Shown here one piece after another: positions 43,329 to 52,167 of a stretch of 64,000 nt of DNA (within the stretch, counting starts at the first letter, position 1; each line of letters opens with the position of its first letter). Source of the DNA: VAZQ01 sp036557705 (lineage in GTDB: Bacteria; Pseudomonadota; Alphaproteobacteria; Rhizobiales; Xanthobacteraceae); contig DATBHB010000016.1 in assembly GCA_036557705.1 (NCBI GenBank), forward strand, positions 177,996-241,995. The letters run 5' to 3'. The notes under the pieces were generated by a model. The model was given only the letters and a program-made list of their open reading frames with translations, made no database searches and was not told the origin of the DNA. The position numbers and the translations under genes are program-made.

Positions 43329-44681
43329 GTGGATTCAGGATATGCGCCGCCGGGACGGGAGGGAAAAACCGGTACATTCAGGCCGTTGCCCGCCTCTCCC
43401 GTCTCATCTGCACCGGCTCGATCCGCTTCGGCGGCGGCCGCCAATCCGCCTGCTTTCGCGACAAACGGCAAAGTGACAGATTCCTCGCCAGTACAGAAAC
43501 GCATCAATCCGCGATCGCCGCGTGCGGCGCTTGAGCCGGAGCCCGTGTCCGTGCCGAACCGGCGGTCGACGCGGGCCAGAAATCCCCTGGTGATTGTCGG
43601 CAACGCAGTATTGACGCTGTTTGTTCTCGCGGCGCTCGGCGCTGGGATTGCTCTTGCGGTCGGCAAGCATCGATTCGAGGCGCCGGGCCCCCTTGAAGAA
43701 GACAAGATAGTCAACGTCCCGGCCCGGCTCGGGATAAGAGAAATCGCCGACCTTCTGCGGCGCGAAGGCGTTATGGACGAGCATCCAGTGATATTTCTCG
43801 GCGGAGTATTTGCCATGAAAGCTCGCGCGGAGCTCAAATCCGGCGAATATCTTTTTCCCAAGCACGCAAGCGTGCGCGACGTGGTGGAGACGATGGTCGA
43901 AGGGAAAGTGGTGCAACACAGCATCACAATCCCTGAAGGTCTTACGTCTGAACAAATCGTGCAGCGACTGCTGGAAAGCGACCTCCTGACCGGCAACATC
44001 AAGGATATACCGCATGAGGGCTCTTTGTTGCCGGAAAGTTATAGATTTCCGCGCGGCACCACCCGCGAGCAGGTCATTCAGCGGATGCAGCGCGACCAGC
44101 GTCGGGTTGTGCAGGAGAATTGGGAACACCGAGCCTCGGATCTGCCGCTCAAAACGCCCGAGCAATTGATCATACTCGCTTCCATGATCGAGAAGGAAAC
44201 CAGCAAGCCCGAAGAGCGCACCCGAGTGGCCGCGGTCTTCGTCAACCGGCTCAAGCAGAGGAAGAGGCTCGAATCGGATCCGACGATCATCTACGGCCTG
44301 GTTGGCGGGAAAGGCGCGCTCGGCCATCCGATCAGCAAGCCTGAAAAAGAGATGCCGACCCCGTACAACACCTACATCATCGATGGGCTGCCGCCGGGAC
44401 CGATCGCCAATCCGGGTCGGGCGTCGATCGAGGCCGCCGCGAACCCTGCCCGTACAAAGGAGATGTTCTTCGTCGCCGACGGGACGGGTGGCCACGTATT
44501 CGCGGAGACGTACGAACAGCACCAGCGTAATGTCGCGCGCTTGCGGGGCATTGAGGCTGCAGAGAGAAACGCTGTGCTTGCCGCGCCTGGAGAATCCGAA
44601 CCGGCAGCCTCCGAGCCGACGCCTGCCGCGCCCGCATCGCCTCCCGCCGCGCGGCAGCGCGCGGGCAGCAAGAAGCGATAG
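43329..44681 (+). CDS. mltG: Endolytic murein transglycosylase MltG
   Basis: A GTG start gives 450 residues. A proline/alanine-rich cytosolic region of about 90 residues precedes one membrane helix (NAVLTLFVLAALGAGIALAV). The periplasmic part has LysM-like and YceG domains with SGEYLFPKHASVRDVVE, PEGLTSEQIVQRL and ESYRFPRGT. The catalytic glutamate lies in LASMIEKETSKPEER, and TPYNTYIIDGLPPGPIANPG is family-specific. MltG cuts nascent glycan strands and sets their length. The C-terminus is a low-complexity Ala/Pro tail. It sits between fabF and yicC. Confidence 0.95.
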   Translation: MDSGYAPPGREGKTGTFRPLPASPVSSAPARSASAAAANPPAFATNGKVTDSSPVQKRINPRSPRAALEPEPVSVPNRRSTRARNPLVIVGNAVLTLFVLAALGAGIALAVGKHRFEAPGPLEEDKIVNVPARLGIREIADLLRREGVMDEHPVIFLGGVFAMKARAELKSGEYLFPKHASVRDVVETMVEGKVVQHSITIPEGLTSEQIVQRLLESDLLTGNIKDIPHEGSLLPESYRFPRGTTREQVIQRMQRDQRRVVQENWEHRASDLPLKTPEQLIILASMIEKETSKPEERTRVAAVFVNRLKQRKRLESDPTIIYGLVGGKGALGHPISKPEKEMPTPYNTYIIDGLPPGPIANPGRASIEAAANPARTKEMFFVADGTGGHVFAETYEQHQRNVARLRGIEAAERNAVLAAPGESEPAASEPTPAAPASPPAARQRAGSKKR

Positions 44682-44809
44682 ACGCGGGCTTCTCTTTGGG
44701 CAGCCGTCGGCTTCCGCTTGGGCTTGTGAGGCTGAAGGCGCGTCGGTAAGGTCGCTGTGCCGGATCGCTGGCAAACAAAATTCGGTATTCATCGCACGGC
44801 CAAAGCCCG

Positions 44810-45697
44810 ATGGCGCTTTCGAGCATGACTGGCTTCGCGCGCGGGCAGGGCCGGTGCGGGACCTACGCCTGGGCCTGGGAGCTCAAATCCGTCAACGCCA
44901 AGGGGCTCGACCTGCGGCTGCGGCTGCCGCCGGGGTGGGAAGCTGTCGAACTGGCGGTGCGCGGGCGGGCGGCGGAAACGCTCGCCCGAGGCACCGTCTA
45001 TGGCACCCTGACCGTGGAGCGCCAGGGCATCGGCCCCGCCGTCCGGGTCAATGAAGCCGTGCTCAATGCGGTGCTTGCAACGCTGAAGAATCTCGGCGGG
45101 CGGGTCGAGGCCGAACCGCCGCGGCTCGACGGCATTCTGGGGCTCAAGGGAGTAATCGAGGTAACCGACGAGAATGAAGAAGAATCCGATCGCCTCGCTG
45201 CCGAACAGGCGGTTATCGTCGGGTTTGATCAAACGGTTGCGGAGCTTGCCGGCATGCGACGCCGCGAGGGTGAAGCATTGAGGGCTGTGCTGGCTCAGCG
45301 GCTGTCGGAAATGACCGCCCTGGCGGCTCGGGCAGAAGCCGCACCAGGCCGCCGCGCAGAAGCCATCAAGGCGCGCATCGCCGAGCAGATTGCAGTGCTG
45401 CTGGAGACTTCATCGCGTTTCGACCCCGATCGACTGCACCAGGAAGCAATCCTGATTGCGAGCCGGGCCGATATCCGCGAAGAGATTGACCGGCTCGAGT
45501 CTCACCTTGCCCAGGCGACTCATCTGTTAGAGGGGGGCGGCCCTGTGGGTCGTCGACTCGACTTCCTCGCCCAGGAACTCAATCGCGAGGCCAACACGAT
45601 CTGCGCCAAGGCCAACGACCTGGAAGTAACAAAGGTCGGCCTGGAGCTCAAGAGTTCGGTCGAGCAGTTTCGCGAGCAGGTGCAGAATTTGGAATGA
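44810..45697 (+). CDS. yicC: YicC-family endoribonuclease-like protein
   Basis: The 295-residue protein has the two YicC domains. The N-terminal one includes SSMTGFARGQG and WELKSVNAKGLDLRLRLPPG. The C-terminal DUF1732 includes RADIREEIDRLESHL, GRRLDFLAQELNREANTICA and KSSVEQFREQVQNLE. E. coli YicC (YicC/RnaYicC) is reported to promote RyhB RNA decay. The end is intact. In most alphaproteobacteria gmk follows directly; here the next gene is rsmA on the other strand and the two coding regions overlap by 50 bp. Confidence 0.93.
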   Translation: MALSSMTGFARGQGRCGTYAWAWELKSVNAKGLDLRLRLPPGWEAVELAVRGRAAETLARGTVYGTLTVERQGIGPAVRVNEAVLNAVLATLKNLGGRVEAEPPRLDGILGLKGVIEVTDENEEESDRLAAEQAVIVGFDQTVAELAGMRRREGEALRAVLAQRLSEMTALAARAEAAPGRRAEAIKARIAEQIAVLLETSSRFDPDRLHQEAILIASRADIREEIDRLESHLAQATHLLEGGGPVGRRLDFLAQELNREANTICAKANDLEVTKVGLELKSSVEQFREQVQNLE

Positions 45698-46523
45698 AGG
45701 TTCGAGCCAGCCGCACGAAACCTTCGACCGGGACCGTTTCGGCGCGGGCGGTGGGGTCTATACCGGCGGCGGCAAGGCGCGTCATCGGATCGCCGCTGAG
45801 CGCCTTGAGGCTCTGCCGCAGCATCTTTCGGCGCTGGCCGAATGCGGCTGCGGTCACCCGCTGAAGCGCTTCTGGGTCGCACGCCAGCGGCTCCATCCGG
45901 GGGATGAGTTCAACCAGCGATGACGTGACCTTCGGCGCAGGCACGAAGGCGGCGCGGCCGATATCGAACAGAATCCGCGCCTTGGTCCGCCAGCTCGCCA
46001 GGACCGAGAGGCGGCCGTAGCTCTTCGTGCCGGGTTTGGCTGTGATGCGTTCGGCGACCTCGCGCTGGAACATCAGCACAAGCCGGTCGTACCAGGGCGG
46101 CCATGGTTCGACTGTGAGCCAGGAGACGAGCAGCGCCGTTGCGATGTTATAGGGCAGGTTTGCGACCACGCGGGCAGGCGAACCTCGAAGCTGCGACCGC
46201 GGTTCGAAATCGAGCGCGTCGCCCGCGATCATCAAAAGCCGATCAGGATAATGCGCAGCGATTTCCGCAAGCGCCGCAATCGCGCGCTCATCGCGCTCGA
46301 CCGCAACGACCTCCGCGCCCTGGGCGAGCAATGCGCGCGTAAGCCCGCCAGGACCGGGGCCGATCTCGACGACCGTGACTCCTTCGAAGGGACCGGCTGC
46401 GCGAGCAATACGGTTGGTGAGATTGAAATCCAGAAGAAAATTCTGACCGAGCGACTTCTTTGCTCGCAGCCCGTGGCGCCTGATTACATCCCGCAGCGGC
46501 GGAAGACCGTCGCCCACGCTCAT
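45648..46523 (-). CDS. rsmA: 16S rRNA dimethyladenosine transferase
   Basis: The 291-residue protein (KsgA) dimethylates two adjacent adenines near the 3' end of 16S rRNA. Motifs are KKSLGQNFLLDFNLTNRIAR, VVEIGPGPGGLTRALLAQGA, DALDFE and NLPYNIATALLVSWL. The last 15 or so residues lie in the overlap with the yicC end and look non-conserved. Its start overlaps the pdxA stop by four bases. The order lptF-lptG-lptD-surA-pdxA-rsmA is conserved in proteobacteria. Confidence 0.96.
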   Translation of the reverse strand: MSVGDGLPPLRDVIRRHGLRAKKSLGQNFLLDFNLTNRIARAAGPFEGVTVVEIGPGPGGLTRALLAQGAEVVAVERDERAIAALAEIAAHYPDRLLMIAGDALDFEPRSQLRGSPARVVANLPYNIATALLVSWLTVEPWPPWYDRLVLMFQREVAERITAKPGTKSYGRLSVLASWRTKARILFDIGRAAFVPAPKVTSSLVELIPRMEPLACDPEALQRVTAAAFGQRRKMLRQSLKALSGDPMTRLAAAGIDPTARAETVPVEGFVRLARTFIPNSAPARETARPNS

Positions 46524-47548
46524 CGACTTGGGGCCGCCGCCTGGGCTCCGGCTCGCGCCGACAGACGTGCTGCCAATGCGATCGCGGCGATAAGGCTCGT
46601 AGGATCGGCTTGGCCGGTGCCGGCGATATCGAACGCGGTCCCATGGTCGGGCGACGTGCGCACGAACGGCAGCCCAAGCGTCACGTTGACCGCGTGATCG
46701 AATGCCAGGGCCTTTATCGGGATCAGCGCCTGGTCATGATACATGGCGAGCGCCGCATCATAGGTCGCGCGAGCGGCTGCATGAAACATCGAATCGGCCG
46801 CTATGGGTCCGCGCGCATCTATTCCTTCGGCTTTGAGCTGTTCGACGGCCGGCCGAACTACCGCCAAGTCTTCATCGCCGAGCGTGCCGTCTTCGCCGGC
46901 GTGTGGATTGAGGCCGGCAACCGCCAGGCGCGGGCGAGCAATTGCGAAACGCCGGTTGAGATCGCGAGCCACAATGCGACCCGTGGTTACGATGAGGTCG
47001 GTCGTGAGCGCGCCGATCACGTCCTTGAGCGGCAGGTGAACGGTCACCGGCACGACGGCAAGCTCAGGAGACCACAGCATCATGACCGGTTGCGTCTTCG
47101 CACCTGTGAGTTCCTTGGCCAGCTTTGCCAGATGCTCGGTATGGCCGGGTTCTCCAAAGCCGGATCGGTAAAGCACATTCTTGGCGACCGGGTTGGTGAC
47201 GATGGCAGCTGCATTCCCCGAAATCACATCGACGACGGCGCGACGGATCGCGGCAAGTGCTGCGGGCGCGCTCGAATCGTCGGGTTGAGCCGGGGAGGCA
47301 GTGACTGCAATTCCGATGTCGACTACCGGCAAGGCATTGTCAAACGCGGAGGCCGCGGTGGGCGGCTCGACCACCGCCACGGGAATATCGGGTGCAAGGC
47401 GCCGCGCGCACCGGCGCAGGAATTGCGGATCGGCAAGAACATAGAAAGCCTGCAAACCGGCCTCGATGCGGCGGCGCCATGCCGCAAAGGTTATCTCAGG
47501 CCCGATTCCTGCCGGCTCGCCGAGCGTCAGCGCGAGAGGCAGAACCAT
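46520..47548 (-). CDS. pdxA: 4-hydroxythreonine-4-phosphate dehydrogenase
   Basis: This 342-residue enzyme oxidises 4-phosphohydroxy-threonine in pyridoxal phosphate synthesis. It opens LALTLGEPAGIGPEI. Metal-ligand histidines are expected in FGEPGHTEHLAKL, AAARATYDAALAMYHDQALI and the preceding helix. LNPHAGEDGTLGDED and LPFVRTSPDHGTAFDIAGTG complete the signature. It is six bases after surA and overlaps rsmA. Confidence 0.96.
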   Translation of the reverse strand: MVLPLALTLGEPAGIGPEITFAAWRRRIEAGLQAFYVLADPQFLRRCARRLAPDIPVAVVEPPTAASAFDNALPVVDIGIAVTASPAQPDDSSAPAALAAIRRAVVDVISGNAAAIVTNPVAKNVLYRSGFGEPGHTEHLAKLAKELTGAKTQPVMMLWSPELAVVPVTVHLPLKDVIGALTTDLIVTTGRIVARDLNRRFAIARPRLAVAGLNPHAGEDGTLGDEDLAVVRPAVEQLKAEGIDARGPIAADSMFHAAARATYDAALAMYHDQALIPIKALAFDHAVNVTLGLPFVRTSPDHGTAFDIAGTGQADPTSLIAAIALAARLSARAGAQAAAPSR

Positions 47549-47553
47549 CGACG

Positions 47554-48537
47554 CTATTTGCGTTCGATGAGAGCCTCGCGACGGAGGCGGCGCAGGTATT
47601 GGTTCGACTGGTCTTCAAAACGCTTGTTGAATATCTCCTCGCGCGCATGGCGCTTCTCGGCGGTGTCCGTCTTCGTTTCCCGCTTGCCGCAGATTGCAAA
47701 CAGTTCAACGCCGAGCTTGGTGATTTCGGGTGTACTCAGTTGACCGACTGGAATGGCGGCAAGGATTTTTCGCAATTCGGGCTGCAGATCGGCCGAGTTG
47801 CGAATGACTTGGGCCCGCACTACCGCCCCCTGGATGGCGCGCGCGGCGGGGATATCCTCCTGGCAATTCTTGAAGCGCGCGCGGAGCGCCTCGGCATCTT
47901 TGCGGCGGCTTTCATAAGCCGCCTGTGCCGACCCCGGCGGTACGATCAGCAGGATCGGCCGAATAGTATATTCGGTCGCAGGCTCCGGTTTTTCCGAGTC
48001 CTTGGCCATTGCAAGCTCGATGTCCTTGTCCGACGGTTGCAGGCTCGCGGAATAGCGCCCGCGCACGAGCTGCTGCCAGACGATGTCGGCGCGAATTCGC
48101 GCCTTGAGCGTGGACGGATCAATTCCCGCTTTTTGCAGATCCTCGGTCAGTTGCGCGGCAGTCTTGTGCATCCGTTCGCTCATGCTCGCATAGGCGTTAT
48201 CGAGGTCCGAATCGCCGACTTCGAGACCCCAGCGTTTGCCTTCGCGCACCTTAAGCTTCTCATCGATCAGCTCGTTGAGCACCTGCTGGCGGGTCTCGGT
48301 CTTTTGCCCCGTGAGCTTCAACAATTTCATACGCTGCTCGACGTCGAGTTCCGTGATCGGATCGCCGTTCACGATTACCGCGACGTTCTGGGCGAACGCG
48401 CCAGAGGTCGCCAAGATAAATATGACGGCTGCCAGCAGCCTGCTGCAGCCGCCTGTTGCTGCCAAGCGCTTCATCCTTCCCATCCAGCCTGTTCTACCGA
48501 GCCTCACTGCCAGTGCCGAACGCATCTCCGATTCCAT
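47554..48537 (-). CDS. surA: SurA-like periplasmic chaperone
   Basis: The 327-residue protein has a signal sequence (LLAAVIFILATSGAFAQ) after a basic stretch, with the true ATG perhaps at residue 22. The N-terminal SurA domain has VAVIVNGDPITELDVEQRM and QQVLNELIDEKLKVREGKR. A C-terminal region of about 130 residues (YTIRPILLIVPPGS, VGQLSTPEITKLGVELFAIC) is a diverged parvulin domain. SurA escorts outer-membrane proteins to BAM. Position between lptD and pdxA supports the call. Confidence 0.88.
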   Translation of the reverse strand: MESEMRSALAVRLGRTGWMGRMKRLAATGGCSRLLAAVIFILATSGAFAQNVAVIVNGDPITELDVEQRMKLLKLTGQKTETRQQVLNELIDEKLKVREGKRWGLEVGDSDLDNAYASMSERMHKTAAQLTEDLQKAGIDPSTLKARIRADIVWQQLVRGRYSASLQPSDKDIELAMAKDSEKPEPATEYTIRPILLIVPPGSAQAAYESRRKDAEALRARFKNCQEDIPAARAIQGAVVRAQVIRNSADLQPELRKILAAIPVGQLSTPEITKLGVELFAICGKRETKTDTAEKRHAREEIFNKRFEDQSNQYLRRLRREALIERK

Positions 48538-48570
48538 TTCTCGCCACGCATCAAGCGCAGGACGAGCAGG

Positions 48571-51075
48571 TTACCTGGGCAGCCCAGAGGGACCCGGAGT
48601 AAGCGCCGAAGTCTGTGTGCTCACCGAGCTGCCTCCGAGCGTGCGCAAAGTAACCTGCAGCATCACCGATTGGTTGAATGTATTGTTCGAGTTGTAGGCA
48701 TATTCCGTTATGTAGTTGAGCGCCAAGATCAGGCAGTCGTCCACGTAACCGACGCCGATTTGCGCTCCCGTGACCCGGTTGGCAACGAGGTCATACCGCG
48801 TGCCCCCAAGCAGCAGCCAGTTGGGATCGACCTTGAACCGCACGTTGGCGAGCAGGCCCTCCCGGCGCTCCAGGTAGCCGAGCGCGGGCTGCGGCGCATA
48901 GTTTCCGTAGGTGAGCGAGGTCGTCCAGCGATCGAAATTGGCAGCTGCCTCGAATTCCGAGCTTTGCGGCGTGAAATCGGACTGGTTCAAACGGAAGCGC
49001 GACGTCAGCGTGATGGTCGAGTTCGGCTGATATGAAAAGCGCGCGACGTAATCGGAGCGCGGCGTATCGAGACCGCTTTCAATCCCGGTATTGGTAGGTC
49101 CGCCGACCGCGAACGAGTTCAGTCCGAAAAGGCTGTAGGATTGTCCGAACAGGACATTGACGAAGCCGCCTCGATTGAACTGTGCAGTATACGAAATTCC
49201 GGCATTCATTCGGCCACCGCCTTCGACCCGATCCCATCCGGCATATTTGTCGATGCTGAACAGGTTGTTGGCGTCGAAGATCAGGCTCTGCGAGTCCTCG
49301 TTAGGCAACTGGCCAATTGCGGTTTCGTTCGGCCGCACGATGACCTGTGCGATCGGTTCTATGGTTTGCGTGCCCCAGGACTGCACGCTGATGAAGGGAT
49401 AGCGGTATTCGAGGCCGGCGGTCGGCATGAATCGTGTAACATCGGTATTTCCCGGGGTCATGTAGTTGGAAACCCCGGGTTGCGAACTCACTTTGACATC
49501 GGCGAAATCGGCGCGCGCTGAAACAAACGGCGTAAATACCTCGCCGTAAGGATCGACGATGGTGCGGCGCCAGCTCAATTCGGATGAGAGCCGCGAATAA
49601 GTCCCAGGGACCCCGCTCAAGATGCAGTTGCTGGGGGTTTTTTGCGCAGAATCAGCGGTCAGCGCACAGACCCCGTTGTTCGCTGCAATCGTATTGATCG
49701 GATCGAATTCCGCCTCGTCGCGGCTAAGGCTGGTGGCATTGCTGCGCAGCCTCAGCTCGCCGCCGAAGACGGGACTGTTCGCCGTGTAATCGTGGTCGAT
49801 CACAGGATGAACGATCGGAAGCTGCCGCTCGTTGTCGGAACTGGTGAAACCATAGAAATACATCGCGCGGGCATCGAAAAAGCTGCGCTCGCCGCGGCCC
49901 TGCAGATACGCCTGGGACGTGATGAAGTCGGGCGTGGTGCCCAGCAAGGAATTGCCCTGAACGTGATAAAGGCCATAGTCCTGAAAGTACGACTTGTCGG
50001 AAACGACGGTCCCGTCCCAACCGTAGACCCATTTGTCGCTGAGCCTGAATTGGCCCGCCGATTCGACGCTGCCGCGGCTGTCGCGGTAGCCCGGCAGGTC
50101 TCCACTGTCGCGGAACGCGTCTTTGTCGAGCTGAAATATGCCGGTTGCACGGATCGTGTAGGATCCGTTTACGAGTCGCTGGCGCCACTCGGCTTCGAGC
50201 AAGGGACCCTGCTTGGTGGTGATCACCGGCGTGATGGTCGCGTCGTAGTCGGGCGAAAGCGCCCAATAATAGGGAACCGCGACTGCGACCCCATAGTTCG
50301 TCCCGGTGTGATAAGAAGGGACCAGGAAACCGCTGACGCGTTTTGCCGTTGGATCAGGGGTGGAAAAATACGGCATCCACGCTATCGGCACGCCATAGAA
50401 TTCGAGCTGTGCATCTTCGAAATACATCATCTTCTCGCCCTGGTCATGAATGACCCGGGCGGCCTTGACCTGCCATTTCGGCGGCTTGCGGGGGTCGTCC
50501 TTGCAGGGCTCGCAGGCAGTGTACACGCCGCTGTAGAAGATGGTGAGATCGCCGCTCTTGCGCTCGGCCCGATTAGCCGCCAACCGGGTCTGTTCAGGCC
50601 CTTCCAGTCTCAGCGAATCGACAAAGCCATCGCGAAAGTCATCGCTGAGATCGATTATTTCGCCATAGGTGACCTTGCCGTCCGCTTCGGACAGCCGGAC
50701 ATTCCCCTCGGCGTGCAACCGCTTCGTCTGCTGGTCATAGATCACCCGGTCCGCTTCGAGGGTCGCGCCCCCGTAGTAGATTTGCACGTTTCCGACTGCC
50801 GAGACCCGTTCATTGGTGTAGTCGTAGTCCACCTCGTTCGCGCGCACGAGCATCTGCTCTTTGCCGTTTCTCAGAGACGGGTCGAGAATGCCGCTGCTGG
50901 TCTGTCCCTCAGGTTTGGGTCGCGGCGGAAAGCTCACGAGCGCGCGCCGCTGGGCGCTTGCGGGTGAGGCATCCGCAAGCAAGCCAAGCGCGATAGCCGC
51001 TGCAGCAATCGCGCTGAGAGCGCCATGCCGCAACCGACAACCCGGCAGCAGGTATCGAGTGCCGGGGACGCCCAT
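48571..51075 (-). CDS. lptD: LPS-assembly protein LptD
   Basis: The 834-residue protein has a signal peptide (LSAIAAAAIALGLLADASPA, cleavage near SAQR). A periplasmic OstA/LptA-like domain (about 65-180; LVRANEVDYDYTNERVSAVG, VIYDQQTKRLHAEGNVRLSE) precedes a 26-strand outer-membrane barrel (MPYFSTPDPTAKRVSGFLVP, WLLLGGTRYDL, GYVDDCLILALNYI). Cysteines in YTACEPCKDDP, VCALTAD and the C-terminal DDC are candidates for the disulfides that activate LptD. It inserts LPS into the outer leaflet with LptE. The start overlaps the lptG stop as TAATG. Confidence 0.95.
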   Translation of the reverse strand: MGVPGTRYLLPGCRLRHGALSAIAAAAIALGLLADASPASAQRRALVSFPPRPKPEGQTSSGILDPSLRNGKEQMLVRANEVDYDYTNERVSAVGNVQIYYGGATLEADRVIYDQQTKRLHAEGNVRLSEADGKVTYGEIIDLSDDFRDGFVDSLRLEGPEQTRLAANRAERKSGDLTIFYSGVYTACEPCKDDPRKPPKWQVKAARVIHDQGEKMMYFEDAQLEFYGVPIAWMPYFSTPDPTAKRVSGFLVPSYHTGTNYGVAVAVPYYWALSPDYDATITPVITTKQGPLLEAEWRQRLVNGSYTIRATGIFQLDKDAFRDSGDLPGYRDSRGSVESAGQFRLSDKWVYGWDGTVVSDKSYFQDYGLYHVQGNSLLGTTPDFITSQAYLQGRGERSFFDARAMYFYGFTSSDNERQLPIVHPVIDHDYTANSPVFGGELRLRSNATSLSRDEAEFDPINTIAANNGVCALTADSAQKTPSNCILSGVPGTYSRLSSELSWRRTIVDPYGEVFTPFVSARADFADVKVSSQPGVSNYMTPGNTDVTRFMPTAGLEYRYPFISVQSWGTQTIEPIAQVIVRPNETAIGQLPNEDSQSLIFDANNLFSIDKYAGWDRVEGGGRMNAGISYTAQFNRGGFVNVLFGQSYSLFGLNSFAVGGPTNTGIESGLDTPRSDYVARFSYQPNSTITLTSRFRLNQSDFTPQSSEFEAAANFDRWTTSLTYGNYAPQPALGYLERREGLLANVRFKVDPNWLLLGGTRYDLVANRVTGAQIGVGYVDDCLILALNYITEYAYNSNNTFNQSVMLQVTLRTLGGSSVSTQTSALTPGPSGLPR

Positions 51076-52163
51076 TACCCATCCTCCAGGTAGAGGAGGG
51101 TCATGAGCCCGGTAAATCCGGCCACCAGAGGTGGTAACATTGCGGCGAGCAAGGGCGGCATCAGCCCGGCTTTGCTCACGTCTCCTCCGACCTTGGCCAA
51201 GATGTAAAGCAGGAAGCCCAGGACAGTGGCCGCCAACACCATTCTCTGAACGCCGCCGAAGCGAAACGAGCGAAGGCTCAAAGATGCGGCGAGGATTACC
51301 ATCGCGGCAAGGTTAAGCGGCTGTATCAGGAGGCTATAGAACTGCACCCGGTATCCAGCTGCGGCGAGACCGGCGTTTTCCGCCAGCCGAATGTAATTCG
51401 AGAGCTGCCAGAAGGGCACAGTGTCGGGAGTGGCGAAAGTTTCCCGCACCTGCGCGGAGGTGAGGTTCGTTTTGAGATCATAGGTACCGAGGTTTTCAGG
51501 TCTGGTGTCGTCGCCGAAAATGCGCGCCTCTTCGAGCCGCCAAAATCCCGAATGGAGCACCGCGCTCTTGGCCTCGATGCGCTGCAGGAAGCGATCCGTT
51601 TGATCGAATCGGAACACGGTGACGCCGGTAAGCTCGATACCCTGGCCGGTGCTGCTCTTCGCATTGATGATCGCCTGGCCGTCTTCGCTGCGCTGGCGAA
51701 TCCAATAGCCGCTTCCCAAATCTTGAAGGCCGATGTTCTGGTGGAACAACTCCGCCTCGAGTCTTGCCGACTCTTCGCGTAGACTGGCCGAGATCGGGTT
51801 ATAGAGTGTCGTTGCAGCCACCCCAAGGGCAAATGCGACGAACATGGCAGGTGCAATGAACTGCCAAGCGGACACGCCGGCGGATCGAGCCACAACCAGT
51901 TCGAGGCGCCGGGACAAGCCAAGGTAGCAGAACGAGGCCGCGGCATTCACGGCAAAGGGCAAGATCCGCTCCGTCAGGAAAGGCAGCCGATACAGCGTGA
52001 TCTTGGCGATGAACAAGGTCGAGACATCTCCCACGTGGGACGAACGTCGCAACATTTCGACGAAATCGGTCATGGCGACGAGCGCCACCAATCCGGCGAA
52101 GATGGCGATCGCGACGCCGAGGAACCGCAAACCGAAATAGCGGGAAAGCGTCCCAAACATCAT
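51075..52163 (-). CDS. lptG: LPS export permease LptG
   Basis: The ATG at 52163, four bases after the lptF stop, gives 362 residues. Membrane helices lie at both ends (LGVAIAIFAGLVALVAM, FIAPAMFVAFALGVAATTL near the N-terminus; LAAMVILAASLSLRSF, MVLAATVLGFLLYILAKVGG near the C-terminus) with a periplasmic beta-jellyroll between (about 150-260). With LptF and the LptB ATPase it extracts LPS from the inner membrane. The ATPase gene is not in the window. It overlaps lptD by one base. Confidence 0.94.
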   Translation of the reverse strand: MMFGTLSRYFGLRFLGVAIAIFAGLVALVAMTDFVEMLRRSSHVGDVSTLFIAKITLYRLPFLTERILPFAVNAAASFCYLGLSRRLELVVARSAGVSAWQFIAPAMFVAFALGVAATTLYNPISASLREESARLEAELFHQNIGLQDLGSGYWIRQRSEDGQAIINAKSSTGQGIELTGVTVFRFDQTDRFLQRIEAKSAVLHSGFWRLEEARIFGDDTRPENLGTYDLKTNLTSAQVRETFATPDTVPFWQLSNYIRLAENAGLAAAGYRVQFYSLLIQPLNLAAMVILAASLSLRSFRFGGVQRMVLAATVLGFLLYILAKVGGDVSKAGLMPPLLAAMLPPLVAGFTGLMTLLYLEDG

Positions 52164-52167
52164 CGGA

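Noticed and set aside
47392..49035. 547-codon plus frame opposite surA and lptD
   Set aside because: Antisense shadow of two well-supported genes.
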